A stretch of 52,568 nucleotides of DNA from an uncultured Clostridia bacterium. GTDB taxonomy: Bacteria; Bacillota; Clostridia; Oscillospirales; Acutalibacteraceae. The stretch's first letter is position 1. Every line of letters starts with the position of its first letter. The stretch is taken from contig CANQEU010000009.1 of the NCBI GenBank assembly GCA_947595635.1, positions 1 through 52,568 on the forward strand. The letters run 5' to 3'. The notes below the pieces were generated by a model. It was not told the origin of the DNA and ran no database searches. It worked only from the letters and a program-made list of their open reading frames with translations. Made by a program: the position numbers and the translations under genes. Shown piece by piece: positions 24,454 to 33,715 of the stretch.

Positions 24454-26700
24454 TCAGCCTACATTCTGCGCGACCGGCATAACATTGACGTCGCAGGTCA
24501 TTTCTATGCCGTTGCTCGTCCTTACTCTTATAACGGTCTGCCCCGGCGCAATTCCTTTAACAAGTCCTTTTTTATCAACAGTAGCTATAGCGGGATTATC
24601 GCTTGACCACTTAAGGGTCGGATTGGTTGCGTTTGACGGCGTTACCCAAGCCGTAAGCTGTATTGTGGTTCCCTGATAAAAATTATAGCTTGTATAATCA
24701 AGATAGAGCGTAGCGACCGGCTGATTTATCTTAACCTCGCACGTCGCGGTATAGCCGTACTTGCTTTCCGCCGTGATTGTCGCGGTGCCGGGCCCCATAG
24801 CATAAACCACGCCGTCGGCGTCGATGTCCGCAACGTTTACGTTTGAGGTGCGCCATGTAATCGTCTTATCGGCAACATTGTCAGGATTCCAAAGTACCGT
24901 AAGCCTGCTGCTCGCGCCGTTGTCAAGGGTCATTTTATTCATATTGAAGCTTATGCCCTTTTCCTTTATTTTTGTCTCGCTTACCGATGAGCTGCCATCA
25001 TCATCGTCGGCAGCCATGGCTGCATCTGCGGCGTCGTGCAGGGTAAAGTTGCGTTCTTTGCCCTTAAGGTTTCCTTTTCCGTCATACCAATCGATCTCGC
25101 CCGCCTTATACGCCTTTGAAAAGCTTGTGACCTTTGGCTTTGCGCCTCCGCCGTAATACACATCAGGCCAGAGCGCATCGCTGTTTATAGTCGCTTTTTT
25201 AACATCGACCTTACTGCTCTCACCGGGGCGGCATTTTCTTGCAACAACAACCGTTCTGAACTCGTTGTATTCATATGAACAGGTTGACAGAGAAAGAAGC
25301 TGGTCGTCCTCGTTTACGTCAACCGGGCAATCTATCAGCGAGCGCTCACGAATGAGATAAACATAGTTCATAAACTCTGCGTCACTGCTGAACTCACCTG
25401 TAAGATAGTCAAAGTAATCGCCGTGCTCATCAAGCGTGTTGGTCTTGTAAACGGAAATTATCTTCCAGTCGCTGTCGCCTGCCGGCGTATCAAAATATAT
25501 TATCGGGTGCTCGCTGTAAAAATAAAGATCCCCTGTAAACGTGCCGTAGCCCATAAGATTTTGAAACATTCTTCCGTCCCTCATGTGGTGTCCGTGAAGA
25601 ATAATATTTTTCGCATTTACACCGCCGGTGCTGCGCCAGTCGATAAACACGCTGCCATAGCCGGAATAATTTTGATAAATGTCCCTGTAAAGATAATATT
25701 GATTATCTATATCATCACCCTTGTGATACATTACAGGATAATTCAGGAACGTGGTGCCTGGTATCTGCACCCACGCTACAGCCTCTTTATTTATTCCCTG
25801 AAGCTCGTCCCAGTCGTGGCTCTGTGTGGCTTTCTTTTTACTTTTGTTTTTGTCATTACTCTTGCTGTTCGCCTCGGCTACAGTAACACGCGAGGAAACA
25901 TTTGTTGAAACAATATCCTTTAAATCGTTCATCATATTGTCTTCAAGCAGGGGCTGAATAACAAGAGAATTTATCAGAAAGCCGGCCGTAACGATAAAGG
26001 TAAGGCTTGCGGCAATTAAAATAAGCTTGCGTATAACCTCCGCCGGACGGTCGCCCTTCATAGGTATTACGCTTTTTATAAATCCTCTTTTCTTGCCGGA
26101 TTTTTTCTTTCCGCTTATATCCTCTATTTGATAGCTTAATCCGGACTGAGCAACCGCGGAATCAGGCAGAGGAGCCCTTAGCGCGGCGTTTTCTATCGCT
26201 TCCTTTATCATTGTCTGCTCGTCTGTTCCCGACGCGGCTGAATCCGGAAGGGCTATTATTCTTATCCCCTGACAGAAAAAGCAGAACGCCTCACAGCCCT
26301 TGCCCATATCTCCAAGAGAAAAAGCATTTGCGTGATCCTCTCCGCTTACAGCAAGCTCGCTTATGATCCCTGCATAATTTTGAGCCGTATTTCCGTCAAG
26401 CTCTGAAAGCAGCTTTTTTGCCGGCGTAAACGCAGCGCCCGAAAGCTGACACAGAACATTGTGAACTGAGCCGCTTTTTTTAGAGTCATAGGCGTTGAGC
26501 ACAATGACGGTATCAACCTTTTCCTCTGACTTTTTGCTCGATGATATTGCCTTTATAAGGCTTTCGGGGTCGTTGTCGATCTCGGTTGTGTAAAGAACAT
26601 ACATATTTTTCCTGTTTAGCTGCGCCATAAGCTGCGGCAGCTTCTGTTGGAAGCTCTTGTTGCTCTTTGCATTTTTCATTGAATAAATTTCTATATTCAT
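24454..26700 (-). CDS. Class B sortase with cytosolic N-terminal domain and two C-terminal Ig-like (BIG2) domains
   Basis: Membrane transpeptidase that joins sorted surface proteins to the wall or to each other. Layout of the 748 residues: about 1-200 a cytosolic domain of unknown role; 225-248 membrane helix; about 300-490 sortase B core, with catalytic His371 (LHGHHM), Cys474 (LSLSTCSYE) and Arg482 (FRTVVVARK); acidic linker; then two bacterial Ig-like domains ending in GTATITAES and GQTVIRVRTS. Most sortases end at the catalytic domain, so the BIG2 tail and the N-terminal domain are both unusual. I start at ATG 26700 (MNIEIYSMKN) because GAGGAGAG lies 7 nt upstream. It begins 2 nt after thiI. 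No LPxTG-type substrate is evident in the window. Confidence 0.88.
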   Translation of the reverse strand: MNIEIYSMKNAKSNKSFQQKLPQLMAQLNRKNMYVLYTTEIDNDPESLIKAISSSKKSEEKVDTVIVLNAYDSKKSGSVHNVLCQLSGAAFTPAKKLLSELDGNTAQNYAGIISELAVSGEDHANAFSLGDMGKGCEAFCFFCQGIRIIALPDSAASGTDEQTMIKEAIENAALRAPLPDSAVAQSGLSYQIEDISGKKKSGKKRGFIKSVIPMKGDRPAEVIRKLILIAASLTFIVTAGFLINSLVIQPLLEDNMMNDLKDIVSTNVSSRVTVAEANSKSNDKNKSKKKATQSHDWDELQGINKEAVAWVQIPGTTFLNYPVMYHKGDDIDNQYYLYRDIYQNYSGYGSVFIDWRSTGGVNAKNIILHGHHMRDGRMFQNLMGYGTFTGDLYFYSEHPIIYFDTPAGDSDWKIISVYKTNTLDEHGDYFDYLTGEFSSDAEFMNYVYLIRERSLIDCPVDVNEDDQLLSLSTCSYEYNEFRTVVVARKCRPGESSKVDVKKATINSDALWPDVYYGGGAKPKVTSFSKAYKAGEIDWYDGKGNLKGKERNFTLHDAADAAMAADDDDGSSSVSETKIKEKGISFNMNKMTLDNGASSRLTVLWNPDNVADKTITWRTSNVNVADIDADGVVYAMGPGTATITAESKYGYTATCEVKINQPVATLYLDYTSYNFYQGTTIQLTAWVTPSNATNPTLKWSSDNPAIATVDKKGLVKGIAPGQTVIRVRTSNGIEMTCDVNVMPVAQNVG

Positions 26701-26702
26701 AT

Positions 26703-27893
26703 TCAACTCTCCTCGCATAAATCGAAGCCTATTTTTGTTGTTTTTATATTTTTAAGCGCCTGCTCCACAAGGGAGTCGCAGTCAAGCTCATTCTGCGCTG
26801 CTTTAACAAACTTTAAAATCGGGCGTGTTCTCGGATGCTTCGGCGTAAACACCGTGCAGCAGTCCTCATACGGCTCGATCGATATATCGAACGTGTCTAT
26901 TCTTCTTGAAACAGTTATTATCTCTTCCTTATCCATTCCTATCAACGGGCGGAAAACCGGCATTGTACAAGCTTCGTCTGTGCAGGCTATCGCGCCTATT
27001 GTCTGGCTTGCGACCTGACCGAGGCTCTCTCCCGTTATAAGCGCCTCACAATTGTTGTCCTGCGCTATTCTTTGAGAAATAATCATCATAAAGCGCCTCA
27101 TAATTATTGTGAAAAGCTCCTCCGGGCATTTTTCCAGTATTTCCTCCTGTATCCTTGCAAACGGTACGGTAATCATATTTATTCTTCCGCTGTATTTTGA
27201 CACGGCTTCAAGCAGCCTTTTCACCTTTTGCTCGGCTCTCTCGCTTGTATAAGGCGGACTTGCGAAATGGATCGCTGTAAGCTCTACGCCTCTTTTAGCC
27301 ATCATATACGCGGCGACCGGACTGTCTATTCCTCCGCTTATCAGTATTGCCGCCTTGCCGCCGGTTCCAACAGGTATTCCTCCGGCTCCCCGTCTTGCCG
27401 ATGTGTGGATATACGCGCCGAAATCTCTTATTTCAACATATACGGTTATCTGCGGATTATGTACGTCCACCCTTAAATGTGTGAATTTTTCAAGAATGCT
27501 TCCTCCAAGCTCTGCGCATATTTCCGGCGATTTAAGCGGAAATTTTTTGTCCGAACGCTTTGCCTCCACTTTAAAGCTTTCAGCTGACGAAAGCTCATCA
27601 AAAAGATACTCCGCCGCCGTATTTACAATATCCTCCATATTCTTTTCGGCTCTTGCCGCCCTTGAATAAGCCGCAATGCCAAAAACGGTCTTTATTCTTT
27701 CCTCCGCCTCGTCAATGTCCGCGCATTCATTTACAGGAGTTACATAAACGGTGGACTGCGCCGTCTTAACGCTGAATCCGCCAAGCGAAGATATTCTGCG
27801 CTTTATATTCTTAACCAGCACAGTTTCAAAGCTTTGACGGTTGAGCCCCTTAAGCGCAATCTCTCCAAGCTTTATCAAAATAAGTTCGTTCAT
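26703..27893 (-). CDS. thiI: tRNA 4-thiouridine synthase ThiI
   Basis: Adenylates uridine-8 of tRNA and inserts sulfur; in some bacteria it also serves thiamine synthesis. The N-terminal ferredoxin-like and THUMP domains span about 1-165. The PP-loop is SGGIDSP at 186-192, and QVASQTIGAIA is a family motif. 396 residues without a C-terminal rhodanese domain, so sulfur is likely passed from the cysteine desulfurase encoded 48 nt upstream to cysteines in the synthase domain. Confidence 0.95.
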   Translation of the reverse strand: MNELILIKLGEIALKGLNRQSFETVLVKNIKRRISSLGGFSVKTAQSTVYVTPVNECADIDEAEERIKTVFGIAAYSRAARAEKNMEDIVNTAAEYLFDELSSAESFKVEAKRSDKKFPLKSPEICAELGGSILEKFTHLRVDVHNPQITVYVEIRDFGAYIHTSARRGAGGIPVGTGGKAAILISGGIDSPVAAYMMAKRGVELTAIHFASPPYTSERAEQKVKRLLEAVSKYSGRINMITVPFARIQEEILEKCPEELFTIIMRRFMMIISQRIAQDNNCEALITGESLGQVASQTIGAIACTDEACTMPVFRPLIGMDKEEIITVSRRIDTFDISIEPYEDCCTVFTPKHPRTRPILKFVKAAQNELDCDSLVEQALKNIKTTKIGFDLCEES

Positions 27894-27941
27894 ATATTAT
27901 AAATCCTTTCATTCGGTGCGTCATATCCGTTTTTTCAAAAT

Positions 27942-29066
27942 TTATTTCCTTACTAAATTTTCCGAAGCCTTTTTAAGCACGCCGCAAAAATATTCGGCTT
28001 GCTCAATCGTGTTGTACCTTGAAAAGCTCACCCTTAACGCAGAGTCCGCTCTGCTTCGGGAAAGTCCCATTGAATCGAGAACATAGCTGCGTTTGCCGTG
28101 CGAGCAGGCTGAGCCGCTTGAAACGTATATTTCATTCTCGGCAAGATAATGCAGCATGGTTTCGCTTTTTATTCCCTCAACCGAAAAATTCAAAATATAT
28201 TCAAGCGCGTCGTCCGGTGAATTTATGTATACGCCTTCAAGCTCCGATACAAAGTCGCGTACTGTATCACGAATTTTTCTTATATTCAGCACATCGGCAA
28301 AATCAGCTTCCTTCACGGCGACGCCAAATGCCGCTATCAGCGGTGACGCCTGCGTTCCCGGTCTTATTCTTCCCTCCTGCTCTCCGCCGTAATGCTGCGG
28401 AATTATTCTTGTTCCCCTTTTTATATACAGCGCGCCCACTCCCTTTGGCCCGTGGATTTTATGCGCCGTGACCGAGATAAGATCCGCGCCGAGCCTTTTA
28501 GCCTTTATCGGAATCTTGCAAAACGCCTGAACGCAGTCACAGTGAAAAAGCGCGGGAGAATTTTTCTTTTTTATTATTTTGCTGACCTTGTCATACGGCT
28601 GTATGGCTCCCGTTTCGTTATTCACAGCCATAAGACTGACAAGTATGGTTCTTTCGTCAATTGCGGCTTCAAGCTCTTCAAGGCTTATTTTCCCGTCCGA
28701 CCCGGGCTTAAGATATGTGACCTCAAAGCCGAGCGCTTCAAGTCTTTTGCAGGCGTCAATGACTGACGAATGCTCTATCATAGAAACGACTATTTTATTG
28801 CCGGCACGCTTTTTGCTTTCAGACGCGCCAAACAGAGCAAGATTGTTTGCCTCGGTTGCGCCGCTTAAAAAGTAAATTTCCCTTTCCTGCGCGCCAAGAG
28901 CGCCTGCAACGGCACGTCTTGCAATGCTCAGCTCTTCCTCCGCTCTGAAACCCATTGTATGCAGCGACGACGGATTGCCGAAGCCTTCTGTCATCATTTC
29001 ATACGCCTTGCGCGCAGCCGCCTCGCTCACGCGCGTGGTTGCGCTGTTGTCAAAGTAAACCTGCAT
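27942..29066 (-). CDS. Cysteine desulfurase (NifS/IscS family)
   Basis: PLP enzyme that releases sulfur from cysteine as a persulfide. Lys203 (SVTAHKIHGPKG) binds PLP, and Cys321 in SSGSACSHGK is the persulfide carrier. YFDNSATTRVSE begins the protein. 374 residues. Immediately followed by thiI, this is the Bacillus-type NifZ-ThiI arrangement for tRNA thiolation, so tRNA sulfur supply is the most likely job; no iscU or suf genes are nearby. Confidence 0.93.
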   Translation of the reverse strand: MQVYFDNSATTRVSEAAARKAYEMMTEGFGNPSSLHTMGFRAEEELSIARRAVAGALGAQEREIYFLSGATEANNLALFGASESKKRAGNKIVVSMIEHSSVIDACKRLEALGFEVTYLKPGSDGKISLEELEAAIDERTILVSLMAVNNETGAIQPYDKVSKIIKKKNSPALFHCDCVQAFCKIPIKAKRLGADLISVTAHKIHGPKGVGALYIKRGTRIIPQHYGGEQEGRIRPGTQASPLIAAFGVAVKEADFADVLNIRKIRDTVRDFVSELEGVYINSPDDALEYILNFSVEGIKSETMLHYLAENEIYVSSGSACSHGKRSYVLDSMGLSRSRADSALRVSFSRYNTIEQAEYFCGVLKKASENLVRK

Positions 29067-29097
29067 TTTGTAGAACTCCTAATACTGTCTAAAATAC

Positions 29098-29125
29098 ATT
29101 ATACACTAAATCTCTTTATTATCAA
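29098..29125 (-). promoter_or_regulatory. Promoter of the cysteine desulfurase-thiI-sortase unit
   Basis: Minus strand TTGATA (29120-29125), 16 nt, TATAAT (29098-29103). The start codon lies about 31 nt downstream of the -10. Confidence 0.7.
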
Positions 29126-29245
29126 ATGAATAACAAAAATTTAATAAACTTTTCAGAAAAATTTAATGTGAAGCGAATATTTTTCCATGGTTTTCCCCGA
29201 CGCCGCACACTGCGACGGCAATCTTTAAATTCCGTATAACGGAAG

Positions 29246-29285
29246 AAAAATGAGCTGTCTAAAAACCTTATCGCTTAAAGACAGC
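29246..29285 (-). terminator. Intrinsic terminator after glmS
   Basis: Minus strand GCTGTCT (29279-29285) pairs with AGACAGC (29254-29260) across an 18-nt loop, followed by TCATTTTTCTT. It lies 15 nt after the glmS stop. The loop is long. Confidence 0.7.
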
Positions 29286-29300
29286 CCTTAATATTTTCTA

Positions 29301-31124
29301 TTACTCAACCGTTACGGACTTTGCAAGATTTCTCGGCTTATCAACATCGTTTCCTCTGAGTACAGAGGTATAATACGCGATAAGCTGCATTGGCACAGCC
29401 GCAAGCATCGGCATAAGCATATCGTCCGTAGAGGGAATATCTATGCGAAAATCATATGCCTTTTCGTCGATGGTAAAGTCCTCTCTCGTAATTATAATCA
29501 CCATGGCGCCCCTTGATTTGACCTCAACAATATTGCTTACTGTTTTTTCAAGAAGGCTCCTCTGCGTCGCAACTGCAATAACAGGCATTTCATCCGTGAT
29601 AAGCGAAATGGTGCCGTGCTTTAATTCGCCTGCGGCATAGGACTCCGAATGAATATAAGATATTTCCTTCAGCTTGAGCGAGCCCTCCATACTAAGGGCG
29701 TAGTCAAGGCCTCTGCCAATATACAGCAGGCTGTCCGCCGACAGCAGCTTTGTTGATATATATTGTGACTTTTCAAGGTCGGTCTCAAGTATTTTTCCGA
29801 TGAGCTCCGGAACCGCAAGCAGCGACAAGGTAAGCTCTCTGCACTGCTCCTCGGTTATTTTTCCCCTTGCAAGCGAAAGCTCGAATGCAAACAGATACAT
29901 CACGGCAAGCTGAACGATATATGCCTTTGTCGACGCTACCGCTATTTCGGGCCCGGCATGAGTATAGACGAGCATATCCGCCTCTCTCGCAATCGACGAA
30001 CCCTTTGCGTTTACTACGGCAAGAGTTTTCGCGCCGAGCGATTTTGCAAGCCGCAGCGCCGCAAGGCTGTCCGCCGTTTCGCCCGACTGTGAAATTATTA
30101 TAACAAGATCGCCCTCGCCGACAATTGGGCTGCGATAGCGAAATTCGCTTGCTATGTCAACCGTGACCGGCACGCCCGCAAGCCTTTCTATTACATATTT
30201 GCCCACCATTCCGGCGTGCATTGCCGTTCCGCACGCAACGACAAAAATATTTTTAAAGCTCTTTATGTTTTCATGAGTTATGCCGCATTCTTCAAGATTT
30301 GGCAGACCGTCTACGACCCTTGGCTTTACCGTCATATTCACGGCATTCGGCTGCTCGTGTATTTCCTTTATCATAAAATGCTCATAGCCGCCCTTTTCGG
30401 CTGCGCTTTCATCCCAGTCGGCGGTCATAAGCGTTTTTTCCACAGGCTCCTTGTGAATATCATATATATTCACCTCGCTGTCGGTGAGAACGGCTATTTC
30501 GTCATGGTCGAGCAAATAATAATCCCTTGTATATTTCAGAATGGCAGGAACGTCGGACGCTATGTAATTTTCGTCTTTGCCTATTCCCACAATAAGGGGG
30601 CTTTCTCTGCGAACGGCATATATCCTCTCAGGATAATCGGCAAATATTATTCCAAGAGCAAACGAGCCGTCAAGGTCGCTTATCGTTTTTATTATCGTAT
30701 CAAGCGGATCACCTTTATAATAATAATTCAAAAGCTGAGCCACGACCTCGGTATCTGTCTCGCTTACAAACTCTACTCCCTTCGCGCTTAAAAACTCTTT
30801 AAGCTCCCTGTAATTTTCAATAATTCCGTTATGCACGACGGTAACCTTCGCTCCGCTGTGCGGATGAGAATTTATATCGGACGGCTCACCGTGCGTCGCC
30901 CAGCGTGTGTGGCCTATTCCTACTCTGCCCTGCGGTTTTCCCTCTTCCTGCATTTTTTTGCGCAGCATTTCAAGCTTACCCTGAGCCTTGCAAACCTTTA
31001 TTTCACCGTTTTCAAAAACAGCAACTCCGGCAGAATCGTATCCTCTGTATTCAAGCTTTGACAAAGCGTCTACCAATACGTCGCTGCAATCGCGATAACC
31101 GGCATATCCAACTATTCCGCACAT
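29301..31124 (-). CDS. glmS: Glutamine-fructose-6-phosphate aminotransferase (isomerizing)
   Basis: Makes glucosamine-6-phosphate for peptidoglycan and other amino sugars. The mature protein begins at Cys2 (MCGIVGYAG), the glutaminase nucleophile. GIGHTRWATHGEPS is in the glutaminase domain. Two SIS domains follow (VACGTAMHAGMVGKY, ISQSGETADS), and the C terminus is NLAKSVTVE. 607 residues from ATG 31124, with GGAGG 8 nt upstream. The 111-nt gap to the preceding gene is too short and shows no core of a glmS ribozyme. A small CTTTGC/GCAAAG hairpin lies there. Confidence 0.97.
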   Translation of the reverse strand: MCGIVGYAGYRDCSDVLVDALSKLEYRGYDSAGVAVFENGEIKVCKAQGKLEMLRKKMQEEGKPQGRVGIGHTRWATHGEPSDINSHPHSGAKVTVVHNGIIENYRELKEFLSAKGVEFVSETDTEVVAQLLNYYYKGDPLDTIIKTISDLDGSFALGIIFADYPERIYAVRRESPLIVGIGKDENYIASDVPAILKYTRDYYLLDHDEIAVLTDSEVNIYDIHKEPVEKTLMTADWDESAAEKGGYEHFMIKEIHEQPNAVNMTVKPRVVDGLPNLEECGITHENIKSFKNIFVVACGTAMHAGMVGKYVIERLAGVPVTVDIASEFRYRSPIVGEGDLVIIISQSGETADSLAALRLAKSLGAKTLAVVNAKGSSIAREADMLVYTHAGPEIAVASTKAYIVQLAVMYLFAFELSLARGKITEEQCRELTLSLLAVPELIGKILETDLEKSQYISTKLLSADSLLYIGRGLDYALSMEGSLKLKEISYIHSESYAAGELKHGTISLITDEMPVIAVATQRSLLEKTVSNIVEVKSRGAMVIIITREDFTIDEKAYDFRIDIPSTDDMLMPMLAAVPMQLIAYYTSVLRGNDVDKPRNLAKSVTVE

Positions 31125-31235
31125 TACAAATATCCTCCAAGCAAATTTAATCATACCGTGCTATACTTTGCGCCGCAAAGCAAAAATTCCGCATCATATG
31201 TCATACGGTATCAATACATTATATTCACATATTCT

Positions 31236-33110
31236 TTATTCGTGAACAAATGTAGGCACAATAGCGTGCAAAGCCTTAACGGTTTCTTCAGGCTCGTTTG
31301 CTATGGCACATTCCTCAAGCTTTTCAAGCTTGGGTATAAAATCTCCCGAATCTATCGGTATCTGATTTCCGATAAATATTTTTTCGTTATCTGTTTCCTT
31401 AAGTCCCTCTTCGTTCATCAAAAGCTCTTCAAAGAGCTTTTCTCCGGGACGAAGTCCCGTGAATTTTATCTTTATATCCTTGTAAGGCACCTTGCCGTAC
31501 ATTCTTATAAGATTTTCGGCAAGGGTCGTTATTTTTACCGGCTTGCCCATATCAAGCACAAAAATCTCGCCGCCGTGAGCCATAGCGGCAGCCTGCAAAA
31601 CAAGCGAGACAGCCTCCGGTATGGTCATAAAATAGCGTATTACTTCAGGATGAGTGACGGTGACCGGCTTTCCGCTTTCAATCTGACGCTTAAACAGCGG
31701 AATTACAGAGCCGTTTGAGCCGAGCACATTGCCGAAGCGTGTGGTTATAAACGCGGTTTTAGACGTGCTGCACTGCGCCATATACTGAACTATCATCTCG
31801 CAGCAGCGCTTTGTCGCTCCCATTATGTTAGTCGGATTGACCGCCTTGTCCGTTGAAATCATCATAAACTTTTCAACGCCGTAAAACTCCGACAGCGACG
31901 CCACGTTGTATGTGCCTATGACGTTGTTCTTGACAGCCTCCTCAGGGGACGTTTCCATAAGAGGAACGTGCTTGTGCGCGGCTGCATGGAAAACAAGCTG
32001 CGGCTTATATTTTTCAAATATAAGCTTCATCTTCTCCTTATCTCTAACAGAGGCTATAAGCGTTACAAGGTCAAGCTTGTCGCCGTAATCCATTACAAGC
32101 TCCTGCTGTATGTCATAGGCGTTGTTTTCATATATGTCAACTATAATAATCTGCTTCGGCATATATGCGGCTATCTGCCTTGTGAGCTCGCTTCCTATCG
32201 AGCCTCCTCCGCCGGTTATCATACATATTTTATCTCTTATTATTCGCTTTATATCCTCTTTGTCAAATGTTACCGGATCTCTTCCGAGCAGATCCTCTAC
32301 CTTAATATCATTAAACTGATACATAAGCTTTGGCTGCTCTTCGTCAATAAACAGCTCGCTTAAATAAGGAACAACCTTTATAACACAGCTTGTTTCCGAA
32401 CACAGATCAAGTATATATCTTCTTTGCGCCTCGGTACAGGATGGAATGGCGAACAAAACGACCTCTATATTCTCTTTTTTACAAAGGCGGATTATGTCCT
32501 CGCAGTTTCCCATAACCTCAACGCCCATAATCTCGGTATGCAGTTTTTTGGGGTCATCGTCCACTATGCCCACCGGCAGATATTGATTAGACGGATTATT
32601 CGGGTCAAGCCTTGCACTTTCTATTTCACGGAGAATTATCCTGCAAGCCTCGCCTGCTCCGACTATCATGGTGCGCTTTTTCATCTCTATTTGACCGTGA
32701 TCCGTCAATAGCAGGAAGGTGCGCCTGAAGCAGAAGCGGAAGGCAATAATGCCGGAGGTGGTAATCAAAAATGAAAATATAACAAATGAGAAGGCAGGGC
32801 CGTCGGGAAGATAAATAAGGTATGTTATAAGCAACACAAAAACACTGCTTATTCCCGTGCCGAGAATGCAGGTCAAATAGTCTTTTATCTTAAAAAAACG
32901 CCAATATTTATTATACGCTCCGCTCAGAAGCAGCCCTGCCGCCGTAAGCACCATAAAAAGCGTGGCAAATACTACTATCTGAGAGCTGTTAAGCGAACGC
33001 TGCCCATCAGTAACGAGCAGCAGTATATAGTTAGCCAAAAAGCATCCTATGCAGGTCATAAACATATCCGCCAGACACAGCACAAACTTTCTGAAGGAAA
33101 TATTTTTCAT
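31236..33110 (-). CDS. Membrane-bound nucleotide-sugar 4,6-dehydratase (CapD/PglF family)
   Basis: Converts UDP-GlcNAc-type sugars to 4-keto-6-deoxy intermediates for surface glycans. Four N-terminal membrane helices (about 1-115) are followed by a CoA-binding-like domain (MIVGAGEACRIILREIE). The catalytic short-chain dehydrogenase domain begins TGGGGSIGSELTRQI, with DIYENNAYDIQQEL, HAAAHKHVPLME, and STDKAVNPTNIMGATKR, in which Met replaces the usual Tyr as in this subfamily. 624 residues, normal. It precedes glmS, which supplies the UDP-GlcNAc precursor pathway; a functional link is an inference. Confidence 0.92.
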   Translation of the reverse strand: MKNISFRKFVLCLADMFMTCIGCFLANYILLLVTDGQRSLNSSQIVVFATLFMVLTAAGLLLSGAYNKYWRFFKIKDYLTCILGTGISSVFVLLITYLIYLPDGPAFSFVIFSFLITTSGIIAFRFCFRRTFLLLTDHGQIEMKKRTMIVGAGEACRIILREIESARLDPNNPSNQYLPVGIVDDDPKKLHTEIMGVEVMGNCEDIIRLCKKENIEVVLFAIPSCTEAQRRYILDLCSETSCVIKVVPYLSELFIDEEQPKLMYQFNDIKVEDLLGRDPVTFDKEDIKRIIRDKICMITGGGGSIGSELTRQIAAYMPKQIIIVDIYENNAYDIQQELVMDYGDKLDLVTLIASVRDKEKMKLIFEKYKPQLVFHAAAHKHVPLMETSPEEAVKNNVIGTYNVASLSEFYGVEKFMMISTDKAVNPTNIMGATKRCCEMIVQYMAQCSTSKTAFITTRFGNVLGSNGSVIPLFKRQIESGKPVTVTHPEVIRYFMTIPEAVSLVLQAAAMAHGGEIFVLDMGKPVKITTLAENLIRMYGKVPYKDIKIKFTGLRPGEKLFEELLMNEEGLKETDNEKIFIGNQIPIDSGDFIPKLEKLEECAIANEPEETVKALHAIVPTFVHE

Positions 33111-33181
33111 TTATATCATTACCTCTTGTCAATATAAAAGCATATACAATCCGGTCGAAATTTTAAATCAGGCAGCCTATA

Positions 33182-33288
33182 CCCTGTCGCAGACGTCCCG
33201 CGCCTTTTACGGCGCCGGGGCGTCGCAGTCCTTCATCGGCTAATCGTAGCCGCTGAAGGACTTAGGAGCAAAGCTCCGTGCGACAGGG
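33182..33288. repeat. Cloverleaf-like structured element
   Basis: An outer 10-bp perfect stem, CCCTGTCGCA (33182-33191) with TGCGACAGGG (33279-33288), encloses three hairpins. These are GACGTCCCGCGCC/GGCGCCGGGGCGTC (33192-33204/33211-33224, one bulge), AGTCCTTCA/TGAAGGACT (33227-33235/33254-33262, with inner CGGCT/AGCCG), and GGAGC AAA GCTCC (33265-33277). Nearly every base is paired. It could be a mobile non-coding repeat or an RNA element; which strand is used is unclear. Confidence 0.75.
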
Positions 33289-33642
33289 GGCAACCGTAGC
33301 GGACTTGACTAAGCAAGCTTATCAAGCCTTGCTCCGAATTAAATGCGCTGCGCCGATTTAAATAAAACAAAGCCGCTTTGCGGCATTATTGATAAGTATT
33401 GGACAAGCTGTATCTGAAATAAAAACCGTCGCGACTAAATCGACCCGAAATACTTTCAGACACTCTTTAAGCACATTTTATTTGATTATAATATTTTGTC
33501 GATAAAAAGTCAAATTATTTACGCAAATGTAAAAACGGTCAAAAGACGTATTTTGACTTAATATTTCCCTATTTTAAGCCGAGAATACATAAATTTCAGC
33601 CATATTAATTTTCCCGTCATATCTTTAATTTACCAAAAGAAC

Positions 33643-33676
33643 GCAAAAGGCTCCGTCGCCGTTTCAGCGCCGGAGC
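33643..33676 (-). terminator. Probable terminator after spoVAC
   Basis: Minus strand GCTCCG (33671-33676) pairs with CGGAGC (33650-33655), with inner GC pairing, then CTTTTGCGTTCTTTT. It lies 40 nt after the spoVAC stop. Confidence 0.6.
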
Positions 33677-33715
33677 AAAAAGCAGTAGTATTTTTAAATC
33701 AAGCTGCGTCACATC

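Larger units (their letters stand above)
33111..33715. other. Non-coding, strongly structured intergenic region
   Basis: 605 nt between the CapD-family start and the spoVAC stop. From left to right it holds the multi-branched element at 33182-33288, the hairpin AGCAAGCTT/AAGCCTTGCT near 33312-33333, the hairpin GCCGC TTT GCGGC near 33372-33384, an AT-rich stretch, and the spoVAC terminator. The promoter for the CapD-family gene should also be here. No coding frame is credible. Confidence 0.7.

Noticed and set aside
31125-31235. glmS ribozyme upstream of glmS
   Set aside because: The gap is only 111 nt and lacks a recognisable ribozyme core; only a small hairpin is seen.
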